The notes: generated by a model from the letters alone, not told the origin. DNA of 19,505 nucleotides from WJMT01 sp964445575 (GCA_964445575.1 CAYULB010000040.1:1-19505); one strand, 5' to 3'. Positions 7,684 to 15,659 are shown, counted from the stretch's first letter. Made by a program: numbers and translations.

Positions 7684-9102
7684 TCATTTTTCTTTTTCTG
7701 ATAATAAATCCTGAACGTGATATCCGCTCCATTTCCGGGCTATTCTTTCTACCGCGTCCAGAGATGACTGGATCTCCTGAGGCTCATGAGAAGCAGAAAT
7801 AGCTCCAAATCCATGAAAAGTATTGAACCCTTCCGTCATCATAGCTAACTTAAATGCCTTCTCCCGCAGTTCTACATCACTGACCTCAGGATCCCAAACC
7901 TGCTCCGGAGAGGTTACTTTATCAATTTTCTTTCGCAAAAACTGAACTCCGATAAGAGAGCTATCCGGTGCAATTCTGCTTCCCTCTCCTGTGCACTCGA
8001 CATAGAATCCATAGGAGGAAAATATTTTTTTGACCTCTCTCCTTACTTCTGCTCCCCATTTTCCTATCTTTGGATATATCTCAGATTCATGGTCAATGAG
8101 AAACTGAATATAGGTTGCACCGGATAACATGGAAGCGGGATGGCCTGAAAAAGTTCCCCCTTCAAATTTCACCCGGTTCTTTTTATCAGCATCCGGACTG
8201 CAGAGCGATAACAGGTCCTCAGACCCGGCCACAGCACTGACCGGCATTCCTCCTCCCACTGCTTTTCCAAAAACAGTCAGGTCAGGCTTGATTCCATATA
8301 ATTTCTGGACAGGTCCCGCATGAAACCTGAATCCAGAAACCACTTCATCAAAAATCAGAATCGTGCCGTATTTTTCGGTCAAATCTCTTGCTTCCTGAAG
8401 GTAATCTTTGGAAGAAAATATAAATCCTCCAGCCCCGATAAACGGCTCAATAATAAAACAAGCTATTTTATCTCCGTGATCTTTAAATACGTTTTCAAGG
8501 CTCTGCTTGTCATTGAACCGGGTCACCAAGACCATGGAATCGGCTGAAGGCGGAAGTCCGGCCGATTCTGTTTGGTTCAACCCATTTTGAAATGTTGAAA
8601 TCCCTTTGAGAGCATAAGGATGGGCTCCGTGCCAGCCTCCTCCCACTTTCAACACCTTTTCTCTCTGGGTATAGGCTTTAGCAAGCATAATGGCATACAT
8701 GGAAGCCAGTGTTCCGCTTGTGGTAAATCTGACTTTCTCAGCCTCTGTGCGACTGAGGATCAGCTCGGCCAGCCTTCTCTGGCTTTTCTCTGGAAAACCA
8801 GTTTCAAGCCCCTGGCCTTTTTGAAAAAGTTCCTGCAGTGCATCAATCACCACCTCTGGATTGTGCCCTAAAATATTGGCAAAATGCCCCTGCCAGAAAT
8901 CAACGTAAACATTCCCATCTTCATCCCATATCTTGGACCCTTTGCATTGGACAGCATATATGGGAAAAGGGGGGAAAAGCCTGAGATTGTGACTTCCTCC
9001 TCTTATCTGATTTTGAGAAGCGGCTTTGAAAATCTGCTTAGATTTTTTATTTTTTAAACAATACTCTTTTATTAACTCATCCATAAATTCTTTCCGGTTC
9101 AT
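7684..9102 (-). CDS. Class III PLP aminotransferase, glutamate-1-semialdehyde aminomutase-like
   Basis: A fold-type I aminotransferase of about 472 residues. FTTSGTLASM is the phosphate-binding SGT loop, GGGWHGAH the cofactor-stacking loop, and IFDEVVSGFR carries the Asp that binds the pyridine nitrogen. The Lys in VFGKAVGGG (residue 280 from this start) forms the Schiff base. The layout resembles HemL, but no other tetrapyrrole gene is near and HemL is usually shorter (about 430), so an omega-amino-acid or amino-acid transaminase/aminomutase is more likely. The ATG at 9102 was chosen; a GTG at 9147 in the same frame, six bases after the symporter stop, would add 15 very basic residues and lacks a ribosome binding site. 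A weak GGGA lies eight bases before the ATG. It sits between the symporter and Ord-like genes, suggesting one pathway. Confidence 0.75.
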   Translation of the reverse strand: MNRKEFMDELIKEYCLKNKKSKQIFKAASQNQIRGGSHNLRLFPPFPIYAVQCKGSKIWDEDGNVYVDFWQGHFANILGHNPEVVIDALQELFQKGQGLETGFPEKSQRRLAELILSRTEAEKVRFTTSGTLASMYAIMLAKAYTQREKVLKVGGGWHGAHPYALKGISTFQNGLNQTESAGLPPSADSMVLVTRFNDKQSLENVFKDHGDKIACFIIEPFIGAGGFIFSSKDYLQEARDLTEKYGTILIFDEVVSGFRFHAGPVQKLYGIKPDLTVFGKAVGGGMPVSAVAGSEDLLSLCSPDADKKNRVKFEGGTFSGHPASMLSGATYIQFLIDHESEIYPKIGKWGAEVRREVKKIFSSYGFYVECTGEGSRIAPDSSLIGVQFLRKKIDKVTSPEQVWDPEVSDVELREKAFKLAMMTEGFNTFHGFGAISASHEPQEIQSSLDAVERIARKWSGYHVQDLLSEKEK

Positions 9103-9153
9103 TTTGTTTTTCCCGATCCTCTTTTCTTTTTTATTCTTTGGAAGCACAGCTAT

Positions 9154-10737
9154 CTACCAAAAAATCACATACAAAACAATGGCAATGGCTATCACACTGA
9201 GTCCCAGCCACAGCACAGAGGGAGTGGGTTTCATATCAAAATCTTTGCGGACAGGCATGACTTTAGGTTCCTTCAAAGGTTTTGTGATAGCAAGAACAGC
9301 CATGACAGCGATAATAATGACAAAAGTAATGGCCATCCGGTTGAGAAAGGCAATATGGCCTAAGGTCACTCCCCAATTATTGAACAAAGGAATGTTCCCG
9401 AAGAAAACCAAAAGGACTCCATACACAAAAGGATTTATTATCAGAGCCCACACTCCTGTTGACTCAGGGGCTCGCTTAAAAATCAATCCGAAAGCAAAAG
9501 CTGCCAGAATACCAGGCGAAATAAATCCTTGAAATTCCTGGATATAAGTAAAAATTCCCTGAAGACTGGGATGATCCAAAGCAGGGGCAATCAAACAGCC
9601 TATGACCACAAAAAGCATGGTCATAATTCGTCCGGTAAGAACCAAGGTCTTTTCTGAAGCATCTCTCTTCCAGCGCCGTTTAAAAAGATCCATGGTGAAA
9701 ATAGTGGAAGCTGAATTCAGCATTGAAGCCAGGGAGCTTATGACAGCTCCAGCAATGGCCGCAAAAATAAGCCCTCTGATTCCCACCGGAATAAGATTTC
9801 TTATCAGAAGAGGATAAGCCGCGTCAGTGGTAGCACCGGGTGCTGTGAGCTGTTCTGTGTATAACTGGTAAGCCATAATTCCTGGAAAGATGATGATAAA
9901 TGGGATGATCAGTTTAAGGCCAGCCGCAAATATCACTCCTAATTGGCCCTGACGAAGATTCTTGGCAGCCAGTGTCCTCTGGCATATATATTGATTGAGG
10001 CCCCAGTAATAAAAATTGGGGATCCATAAACCAATAACCAGCGCAGTCCAGGGAAGCACCGGATGATCTCTGGGGAGAATCATATGCAGCTTGTCTGCAT
10101 TAACCTCCAAGAAATTTCCCAATCCTCCTACCGCATGAAGACCTAAAAAAAGAGTGACGGCCCCTCCTACAATCAGGGCGGTACCCTGAAAAAGGTCTGC
10201 CCAAGCTACGGCTTTAAGCCCTCCCCAGGTTGTATAAAGCGCAGCGATTCCTCCTATCATCCACACAGCATGGATCATTTTTAAATCAAAAATGGTGTGC
10301 AGGGTTAATCCCCCTGAATAAATAACTGCAGAAATGGTAACAAAAACATAAATCAGCATGGTGTAAAAGGCCATGATTCCCCTTGCTCTGGCGTTGTAGC
10401 GGTATTCCAAGTATTCTGGAATGGTAAATATCCCGCTCTTAAGAAATTTCGGCAGGAAAAACATCCCTACCAGAACAATGCAGATGGCTGCCATCCACTC
10501 GTAACTGGCCACAGCCATTCCGGCAATCCCAGCTCCCTGTCCAGACATTCCCACAAAATGCTCTGTAGATATGTTCGCAGCAATCAGCGAAAGACCTATA
10601 AACGGCCATAAAAGCCCCCGGCTCGCCAAGAAAAAATCTTCTCCAGTTTTTTCTTTCCGGCTTTTATAAAGACTGACCCCCACAGCTGCAGCAAAAAAAA
10701 GAATAAATAAAGCAATATCCAAAAAAGTAAGCTCCAT
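9154..10737 (-). CDS. SGLT-type Na+/solute symporter (SSF/SLC5 family)
   Basis: A 527-residue, roughly 14-helix Na+-coupled transporter of the inner membrane. Residues matching vSGLT/hSGLT1 sugar-site positions, aligned by eye, are preserved: NISTEHFVG (55-63, His60 at the hSGLT1 His83 position), Glu80 in YEW, N241 with YYW at 243-245, K275 in GLKLI (34 residues after N241, as in vSGLT), and Q401 in YIQEF. The Na2 site Ala332/Ser335/Ser336 lies in AVISSLASMLNS. A sugar or sugar-like polyol is thus the first guess, although the operon partners are amine-metabolising enzymes. AGGAGA six bases before the ATG supports the start. It is the first gene of the operon; the next gene begins within about 50 bases. 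Confidence 0.85.
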   Translation of the reverse strand: MELTFLDIALFILFFAAAVGVSLYKSRKEKTGEDFFLASRGLLWPFIGLSLIAANISTEHFVGMSGQGAGIAGMAVASYEWMAAICIVLVGMFFLPKFLKSGIFTIPEYLEYRYNARARGIMAFYTMLIYVFVTISAVIYSGGLTLHTIFDLKMIHAVWMIGGIAALYTTWGGLKAVAWADLFQGTALIVGGAVTLFLGLHAVGGLGNFLEVNADKLHMILPRDHPVLPWTALVIGLWIPNFYYWGLNQYICQRTLAAKNLRQGQLGVIFAAGLKLIIPFIIIFPGIMAYQLYTEQLTAPGATTDAAYPLLIRNLIPVGIRGLIFAAIAGAVISSLASMLNSASTIFTMDLFKRRWKRDASEKTLVLTGRIMTMLFVVIGCLIAPALDHPSLQGIFTYIQEFQGFISPGILAAFAFGLIFKRAPESTGVWALIINPFVYGVLLVFFGNIPLFNNWGVTLGHIAFLNRMAITFVIIIAVMAVLAITKPLKEPKVMPVRKDFDMKPTPSVLWLGLSVIAIAIVLYVIFW

Positions 10738-10854
10738 TTTATCTCCTTTTTTCCATGTTCATATCTTGAGAAGGGCTTATCCTGACCTTTTCCTTAGTTT
10801 CTGGCATTATGATTGAAAGTCTAATTTAATCCGTTGCAGTTTAAAAATCAAATC

Positions 10855-10884
10855 ATTATATTTCCTTGATTAATCTTTTTTGAA
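10855..10884 (-). promoter_or_regulatory. Candidate promoter of the symporter operon
   Basis: On the minus strand a perfect TATAAT (10860-10855) lies 18 bases after TTCAAA (10884-10879), which matches four of six -35 positions. The predicted leader is about 110 bases. The boxes interleave with those of the opposite-strand sulfotransferase promoter. Confidence 0.45.
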
Positions 10885-10894
10885 AATGTATATT
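10866..10894 (+). promoter_or_regulatory. Candidate promoter of the sulfotransferase-like gene
   Basis: TTGATT (10866-10871), exactly 17 bases, then TATATT (10889-10894). Both boxes are close to sigma70 consensus in very A/T-rich DNA, where chance matches are common. The leader to the ATG at 10974 would be about 75 bases. Confidence 0.4.
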
Positions 10895-10973
10895 TTACTA
10901 TTCTATTAACCATGCTTATAAAAAATAATTCGTTGCCATTTTTTTAATATCTTTATTTTATTTTTAAATAAAT

Positions 10974-11738
10974 ATGAAAACAGTCGTTATCCTTTCCATG
11001 CCACGGAGTGGTTCCTCCCTCCTCTCCGGAGTTCTGTACCGTCTGGGCGTCTGGATGGGGAAAAAAGAGAACATGAAGATCGGAAAGCACCTCAATAAAT
11101 TCGGCTGTTATGAAAACCAAGATTTTATCGGATTCAATGAATACATGCTCTTTAAGTCAAAGAGACTCTTAAACCAGACAAGACGGCTCAACAACAGCGA
11201 CGGGCGCTTAGAGCGAGCTGTTAAAGAGCACGAAGACTGGATAAAAAGAACCATAAAAAAAAACCAGCGCGAGCTTTGGGGTTTTAAAAATCCCACCATG
11301 ATTTATACCCTTCCTTATTTTCATCAACATCTTAAAAATCCTTATTACATCCGTTTAGAACGGGATCCTGAAAGCATTGCAGATTCTTTAAAAAGAGCAG
11401 CTAGATTTAAAAATTGGCTTCCTGAAACAAGACATGAGTTTTTATACTTCTCTCCCATAGAACGCCTTATCATCATTGTTCGCTTTACCAAAGTCTTTTT
11501 CACCTCAGGTTTTATATTCAAGGATAAAAACATCCATGAAAAAATAGCCCGGGATGGTTATCAAAGAATAGACCGTTTCCTTAAAGGCAAAAAATTTCTT
11601 GACCTAAATCTGGTTGACCTTTTAGAGGATTCAGAAGAAACCATCCAGAAAATAATCAATTTCCTGCACATCTCTCCTTCTGATGAACAAGTCAGGGATG
11701 CTTTGAGCTTTATAAGACCTGATTTAATAAACTCCTAA
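10974..11738 (+). CDS. PAPS-dependent sulfotransferase-family protein
   Basis: A 254-residue cytoplasmic-looking protein with no signal peptide. The 5'-phosphosulfate-binding loop is SMPRSGSSLLS (8-18) and the 3'-phosphate-binding motif is RLERDPESIADS (127-138), followed by a basic helix. WGFKNPT (102-108) matches the conserved Trp/Lys/Pro stretch before the core beta-strand. Such enzymes move sulfate from PAPS to carbohydrates, peptides or small molecules; the acceptor cannot be read from sequence. No PAPS-synthesis genes lie in the window. No Shine-Dalgarno stands before the ATG, so a leaderless-like or weak start is possible, but no better in-frame start exists upstream. It is a single-gene unit, convergent with the S9 peptidase gene 41 bases away. 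Confidence 0.8.
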   Translation: MKTVVILSMPRSGSSLLSGVLYRLGVWMGKKENMKIGKHLNKFGCYENQDFIGFNEYMLFKSKRLLNQTRRLNNSDGRLERAVKEHEDWIKRTIKKNQRELWGFKNPTMIYTLPYFHQHLKNPYYIRLERDPESIADSLKRAARFKNWLPETRHEFLYFSPIERLIIIVRFTKVFFTSGFIFKDKNIHEKIARDGYQRIDRFLKGKKFLDLNLVDLLEDSEETIQKIINFLHISPSDEQVRDALSFIRPDLINS

Positions 11739-11779
11739 GAACTTGGACGAAACGCATATAAAAATGGATCAAATTTTAT

Positions 11780-14182
11780 CTATTTATTTCTAATGTATTC
11801 ATCAAACCATTCGAACATCTCAGCCAGAACATGAAGCACTGATTCTTCGGCCCTGTAGCCATGGCTCTCATGGGGAAGCATCACCAACCGGACTGTGGCT
11901 CCATGACCTTTTAAGGCGTGAAACAGACGACGTGATTGGATGGGAAAAGTTCCCGAGTTGTTGTCTTCCTCCCCGTGAATGAGAAGAATGGGTTCATTGA
12001 TCTTATCCGCATGCATGAATGGAGAGATCTTGAAGTATATTTCAGGAGCCTCCCATAAGGTGCGCCGTTCGCTCTGGAAACCAAAAGGAGTCAGGGTCCG
12101 GTTGTAAGCTCCGCTCCGGGCAATGCCGGCAGCAAAAAGGTCACAGTGGGCCAGAAAATTGGCAGTCATAAAAGCACCGTAGCTGTGTCCTCCCACACCC
12201 ACCCGTTCAGGATCAACAATTCCCTGGGAATCCAGATAATCAATGGCTGCCTCCGCTCCCATAACAATCTGCTCAATAAAGGTGTCATTCATGGTCTCGG
12301 GGTCCCCTACAATAGGAAGCTGTGCTCCGTCAAGCACGGCATAACCTTGGGTGACAAAGAAAAGCTGGGAAGTTCCACGGAAAAAAGTAAACCGGTTGGG
12401 TGAACTCCGCACCTGACCTGCTACACTGGGATCACTGTATTCCAAAGGATAAGCCCAAAACACCAGAGGAAGACGCTGACCTTCCTTATAATCCGGGGGA
12501 AGGTACAGAGTGCCGCTGAGGTCTACTCCGTCTTTTCTCTTGTATTTGACCAGCTTTTTAATCATTCCGGTCATCTGAGGAGCCGGGTCTTCATAGTCAG
12601 TCAAAACTCTTCGTTCGCTACTTTTCAGGTCAACCACAAAATAATTAGGAGGTTCTGTTTTGGATTGATAACTGGTGATGATTTGGTCTCTGAAATCTCC
12701 CACAAAGTCAACAAACGACTCATAGCTGTCTTCTCCTGATTGAAATATCTGTTCTTTTTCCATGGTTTTAAAGTTGAATTTATCGAGAAAAGGAAGTTCT
12801 CCCTCAGGATTGGCACCACTTCCTCTGAGATAAATCCAGTCTTCATCCTGAAGAACAACCACTTCTCCATTGGAAGTGGTGGTGTACACTGGATAACCCG
12901 GGTCATTATAGCGGTCATGTATGCTGAGATCGAAGATCTTTTTGGGTTCTTTGGAAGGGTCATCCACATTGATTAAGTATGTGGTCCTCCAGCGCCTTTT
13001 CCAGTCATACTCAGTGAGAAAAGTCAGTCCCTTGGATTGAAGCCAGTTCAGGCCAGAATAGCGGTGTGTGATTTTCATGACTTCCTGAGGCTCTTCATTG
13101 AAAGGATAGGACAGGGTCATTATCTTATCCCGATGAGGAACCTCTTTCTCAGGGTCTCCTTCATCCAGAGCTTCCACCCAGATAAGGGTGGCGGGTTCAA
13201 GCGCGCGCCAATCAATAGAACGGATGCCTTCCGGCACTCCCCTCATAGGAACGTCATCTGCCAGAGGCACTTCAGCCAGTAAATGGACCAACTGACCCTC
13301 CCTATCCCAAATCTCAAGGTTGTGGGTAAAGTAATAATAAGGAACACTGTAAGAATAGGGCTTTTTGACCTTGTAAACCAAAAGAAGTTTTCCGTCTGGA
13401 GAAGGAGATGCAGAAGAATAAACAGCAGGTTCTCCAAGATTTTCAGATTCTCCGGTGAGCACATTGATCTTCTTGATCTGGGAGGTGGCATAATAAGTGA
13501 ACAGCTCCTCGTCATGAGGTGTTTCCAGGAGGTCCTGATAGGTCCATACTTTGGCGTATTTTCCGGAGACTTCCTGGATATGAGGTCCCACAGGCACTGA
13601 AGGTTTTTCCGGAGTTTCTTCCCTGTCTTCAGGAACCGTATAGGCCAGGATATGCTGGTTATCCGGAAGCCAGGTAAATCCAGAATTGAGAACCGCATTG
13701 ATATGAGGACCGGTTAGCTTTTTCACTTTGCCTGTTTTTGTCTCAACCACCCACAGCCCGACCCCATTCTCCAGGTAGTGGGTGATGGCAAACCAAGCCC
13801 CGTCATTTGACCAGCGGGGAAAACCAAAGTTGGCCCCATCAGGAAGCTCGACCGGAATGACTGACCCGTCTTTAAGGGATTTTACAGTCAATGAGGTCAC
13901 AAAATAGGTTTGCTGCCTGGAATTATTTAAGGGAGTGATGCGAATTCCTGCCAGCCGGAGTAAAGGCTGAGCCAAGTATGCAATAGAAGGCATGGTCTCA
14001 TAGGTATACAAAAGCACCATGTCTCCATCCGGACTCACAGAAATCTGAGGAGGTGGAGGCGCTTTCAGGATATCAATCACTTCCTGAGGCGGCTTTTTAT
14101 AGGGTTCCTGACCCTGTAAAATCAGGCCGCTTGCAAAAACAAACATAAAGAAAAATACATACCATTTCTTATTCATTTTCAT
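11780..14182 (-). CDS. Secreted S9D prolyl-oligopeptidase-family serine peptidase (glutamyl-endopeptidase-like)
   Basis: An 800-residue exported peptidase. Residues 1-25 form a signal peptide (MKMNKKW, then a Phe/Val/Leu-rich core), cleaved near LQGQEP. About residues 40-520 form the propeller that gates the active site; the C-terminal 250 residues are the alpha/beta-hydrolase domain. The catalytic triad is S667 in GGHSYGAF, D740 in HGEEDNN and H774 in HESHGY. The block from GGHSYGAFMTAN through ARSGAYNRTLTPFGFQ closely resembles, from memory, the plant chloroplast glutamyl endopeptidase (subfamily S9D), so cleavage after Glu is the likely specificity. The ATG at 14182 follows GGGAGG by seven bases; an in-frame ATG at 14242 is excluded because it lies upstream of the -10 box. 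Extracellular or periplasmic protein breakdown is the inferred role. Confidence 0.85.
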   Translation of the reverse strand: MKMNKKWYVFFFMFVFASGLILQGQEPYKKPPQEVIDILKAPPPPQISVSPDGDMVLLYTYETMPSIAYLAQPLLRLAGIRITPLNNSRQQTYFVTSLTVKSLKDGSVIPVELPDGANFGFPRWSNDGAWFAITHYLENGVGLWVVETKTGKVKKLTGPHINAVLNSGFTWLPDNQHILAYTVPEDREETPEKPSVPVGPHIQEVSGKYAKVWTYQDLLETPHDEELFTYYATSQIKKINVLTGESENLGEPAVYSSASPSPDGKLLLVYKVKKPYSYSVPYYYFTHNLEIWDREGQLVHLLAEVPLADDVPMRGVPEGIRSIDWRALEPATLIWVEALDEGDPEKEVPHRDKIMTLSYPFNEEPQEVMKITHRYSGLNWLQSKGLTFLTEYDWKRRWRTTYLINVDDPSKEPKKIFDLSIHDRYNDPGYPVYTTTSNGEVVVLQDEDWIYLRGSGANPEGELPFLDKFNFKTMEKEQIFQSGEDSYESFVDFVGDFRDQIITSYQSKTEPPNYFVVDLKSSERRVLTDYEDPAPQMTGMIKKLVKYKRKDGVDLSGTLYLPPDYKEGQRLPLVFWAYPLEYSDPSVAGQVRSSPNRFTFFRGTSQLFFVTQGYAVLDGAQLPIVGDPETMNDTFIEQIVMGAEAAIDYLDSQGIVDPERVGVGGHSYGAFMTANFLAHCDLFAAGIARSGAYNRTLTPFGFQSERRTLWEAPEIYFKISPFMHADKINEPILLIHGEEDNNSGTFPIQSRRLFHALKGHGATVRLVMLPHESHGYRAEESVLHVLAEMFEWFDEYIRNK

Positions 14183-14230
14183 GGTATTCCCTCCCATATT
14201 GATGTCATTTTGAGGCCTAAAATATAATCC

Positions 14231-14259
14231 ATCATAATACAAAAAATAAAGAAATCCAA
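14231..14259 (-). promoter_or_regulatory. Sigma70-type promoter of the S9D peptidase gene
   Basis: On the minus strand TTGGAT (14259-14254), a 17-base spacer, then TATGAT (14236-14231). The predicted start near 14224 gives a leader of about 42 bases. This supports the shorter peptidase start and a single-gene transcription unit. Confidence 0.55.
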
Positions 14260-14317
14260 TAAAAAATGGAAATGTTTTTTATTGACAGGATAAACTTCAT
14301 TCTTATAAACTTCTAAT

Positions 14318-14417
14318 NNNNNNNNNNNNNNNNNNNNNNNNNNNNNNNNNNNNNNNNNNNNNNNNNNNNNNNNNNNNNNNNNNNNNNNNNNNNNNNNNNN
14401 NNNNNNNNNNNNNNNNN
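14318..14417. other. Assembly gap (100 N)
   Basis: Exactly 100 N, the conventional placeholder for a gap of unknown length. Sequence is missing between the peptidase promoter and the truncated gene that follows, so genes may be absent from this view and the joined order is only as good as the scaffolding. Confidence 0.98.
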
Positions 14418-14418
14418 T

Positions 14419-14571
14419 ACCTTTATATTCATAGGAATAGGATTATGCATCGGATTTTTATGGGTGCATTCCGCGGACAGCGCCCCTGAAGGAAAGACCA
14501 CAAATGACAAACCTTTGCAGGAAGATGAGGGAACTGATCTCCCGATTGAGCCGCTGCTCAATCCCCGCTAA
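14419..14571 (+). CDS. C-terminal fragment of a membrane-anchored protein, 5' end lost in the gap
   Basis: A frame emerging from the gap encodes 50 residues up to a double stop (TAA TAA). The first 16 are hydrophobic (FIFIGIGLCIGFLWV) and look like a membrane helix. A polar, acidic tail follows (SADSAPEGKTTND, then QEDEGTDLPIEP) and ends LLNPR. There is no in-frame ATG, so the start must lie in or before the gap. The family is not recognisable. The helix-plus-short-tail layout fits a single-pass protein or the last helix of a larger one. Confidence 0.4.
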   Translation, partial: TFIFIGIGLCIGFLWVHSADSAPEGKTTNDKPLQEDEGTDLPIEPLLNPR

Positions 14572-14789
14572 TAAATCCTTTTTATGCCAGGTGCTATTGG
14601 CAGATTGATAAACACGAGCATATCATCTGGGGTTATAATGACATCTATGAGATCCAGTTCCTTAAACCGGATGGAAGCCTGTTTATGAAAATTTCTAAAG
14701 AAGTCTATGAGAGGCTGAAACACCGCGCCAAAGCCAGCCGTAAACCTCGGGGATTTCTCCAGCTCTTTTTAAAGATTTCAAAAATCTAG
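14571..14789 (+). pseudogene. Start-less remnant resembling a six-bladed beta-propeller protein C-terminus
   Basis: An open frame (possible from 14550) without a credible start reads YWQIDKHEHIIWGYNDIYEI and then QFLKPDGSLFMKISKEVYER. This pattern, a Trp-Gly turn, then YEI-F-PDGSL and a K-I-KE-Y helix, resembles a blade of the six-bladed propeller proteins abundant in Aminicenantes-type genomes. The tail is basic and ends at TAG 14789. The only in-frame ATG (14685) would leave 34 residues. I infer a decayed or 5'-truncated gene. Its TAG and the mogA stop share the four bases CTAG at 14786-14789. Confidence 0.35.
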
Positions 14790-15256
14790 TGCTTGCCGCC
14801 CCGGATCATTTTTTTTCCGTGTTCCAGGACGGGAATAAGAAGTTTGGTGCACAGAGTCACGGCTTTCACAGAGCCCGGCAGATTGATGATAATGGTCTTG
14901 TCTTTGACGCCTGTGAAACCCCGGGATAAAACAGCGAATTTAGTCTCTTTTAAAGATTCCTGCCTGAGGTACTCACTGATTCCCGGCACTTCCTTATCAC
15001 ACACTTCTCGGGTCACATCCGGTGTGATATCCCGGGGAGAAATCCCGGTCCCTCCAGTGGTCAAAATATAATCTTTATCTAAATTCTCTATCAAAGCCTT
15101 TTTAAGGGCTTCTTTTTCATCTGGAACCAGACTCAAGCTCACCTCTGCCTCAATCCCACTCTGTTCAATCATCTGTTTGATTTTAGGCCCTGAGAGGTCC
15201 TTGTACTCCCCTTTATACGCCCTATCTGATACGGTAATGACCGCGACTTCCAGCAT
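14786..15256 (-). CDS. mogA: Molybdopterin adenylyltransferase, MogA/MoaB family
   Basis: A 156-residue protein of the MoCF-biosynthesis fold. TTGGTG (66-71) and SPRD/TPDVT (73-82) form the substrate-binding loops, with the conserved acid D80. INLPGSVKAV (125-134) is the PGS loop that holds molybdopterin. The enzyme adenylates molybdopterin with ATP so that MoeA can insert the metal. GGAGG eight bases before the ATG fixes the start. It is the last gene of the operon, and its 5' end overlaps the MOSC gene by 35 bases in another frame. Length is normal for MoaB-type proteins. Whether to call it MogA or MoaB is a naming choice the sequence does not decide. Confidence 0.85.
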   Translation of the reverse strand: MLEVAVITVSDRAYKGEYKDLSGPKIKQMIEQSGIEAEVSLSLVPDEKEALKKALIENLDKDYILTTGGTGISPRDITPDVTREVCDKEVPGISEYLRQESLKETKFAVLSRGFTGVKDKTIIINLPGSVKAVTLCTKLLIPVLEHGKKMIRGGKH

Positions 15257-15659
15257 GGATCATTCCTCCCTTGTTGACTTTCACAAAAATCCCTCTCTCC
15301 GGCATGATGCACTGTCCTGCTTGATAATAGATGGCACACGGTCGGGGGCATTTTTTGCCGATTTGAGTGACTTCCATCTCTGCCTCCCCTATAAAAACTT
15401 CTCTACCCACCTTCACTTGAGTCCAGTCAATACCGCGGGTGATGATGTTTTCAGCGAAATCCCCTGGCTTAAGGTCCAATCCCATTGCTTCCATTTTTTC
15501 TATGTCCTCTGCTGCCAGAAAAGAGACCTGTCTGTGTCCGTGGCCAGCATGCGCATCACCTTTGATCCCAAAATCTTTGATCAGTTCAGCCTTCTCAACG
15601 GGTCTCTTTTGCTCTCCTCTTTCTTTTGAAATGCAGACTGCCTCAACTCTGAACTTCAC
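15222..15659 (-). CDS. MOSC-domain protein
   Basis: A 145-residue, stand-alone MOSC (Moco sulfurase C-terminal) domain. GIKGDAHAGHGHRQVSF (31-47), LKPGDFAENI (63-72) and the Cys-bearing loop GKKCPRPCAIY (101-111; C104 and C108, with C117 downstream) are the typical blocks. MOSC domains bind molybdenum cofactor or carry sulfur to it. Short versions beside mogA/moaC are common in anaerobes and are thought to act in Moco delivery or maturation. The start is GTG 15659, ten bases after AAGGAG. It overlaps the end of moaC by 17 bases and the start of mogA by 35, indicating translational coupling. Confidence 0.8.
   Translation of the reverse strand: MKFRVEAVCISKERGEQKRPVEKAELIKDFGIKGDAHAGHGHRQVSFLAAEDIEKMEAMGLDLKPGDFAENIITRGIDWTQVKVGREVFIGEAEMEVTQIGKKCPRPCAIYYQAGQCIMPERGIFVKVNKGGMIHAGSRGHYRIR

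Noticed and set aside
7684..9102. Calling the aminotransferase HemL (tetrapyrrole synthesis)
   Set aside because: It is longer than HemL, no other heme gene is near, and the operon context is amine catabolism; class III motifs alone do not separate these.
9026..9532. A 168-codon plus-strand frame across the aminotransferase/symporter junction
   Set aside because: It spans two real genes in antisense and has no domain; Met/Ile/Lys-rich shadow of symporter helices.
14183..14242. Upstream ATG for the S9D peptidase
   Set aside because: It would lie upstream of the predicted -10 box, and the extra 20 residues would spoil the signal peptide; the ATG at 14182 has GGGAGG.
14313..14561. A minus-strand frame running through the N gap
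   Set aside because: Much of it is unknown bases, so the frame cannot be verified, and the plus-strand reading gives a more protein-like membrane tail.
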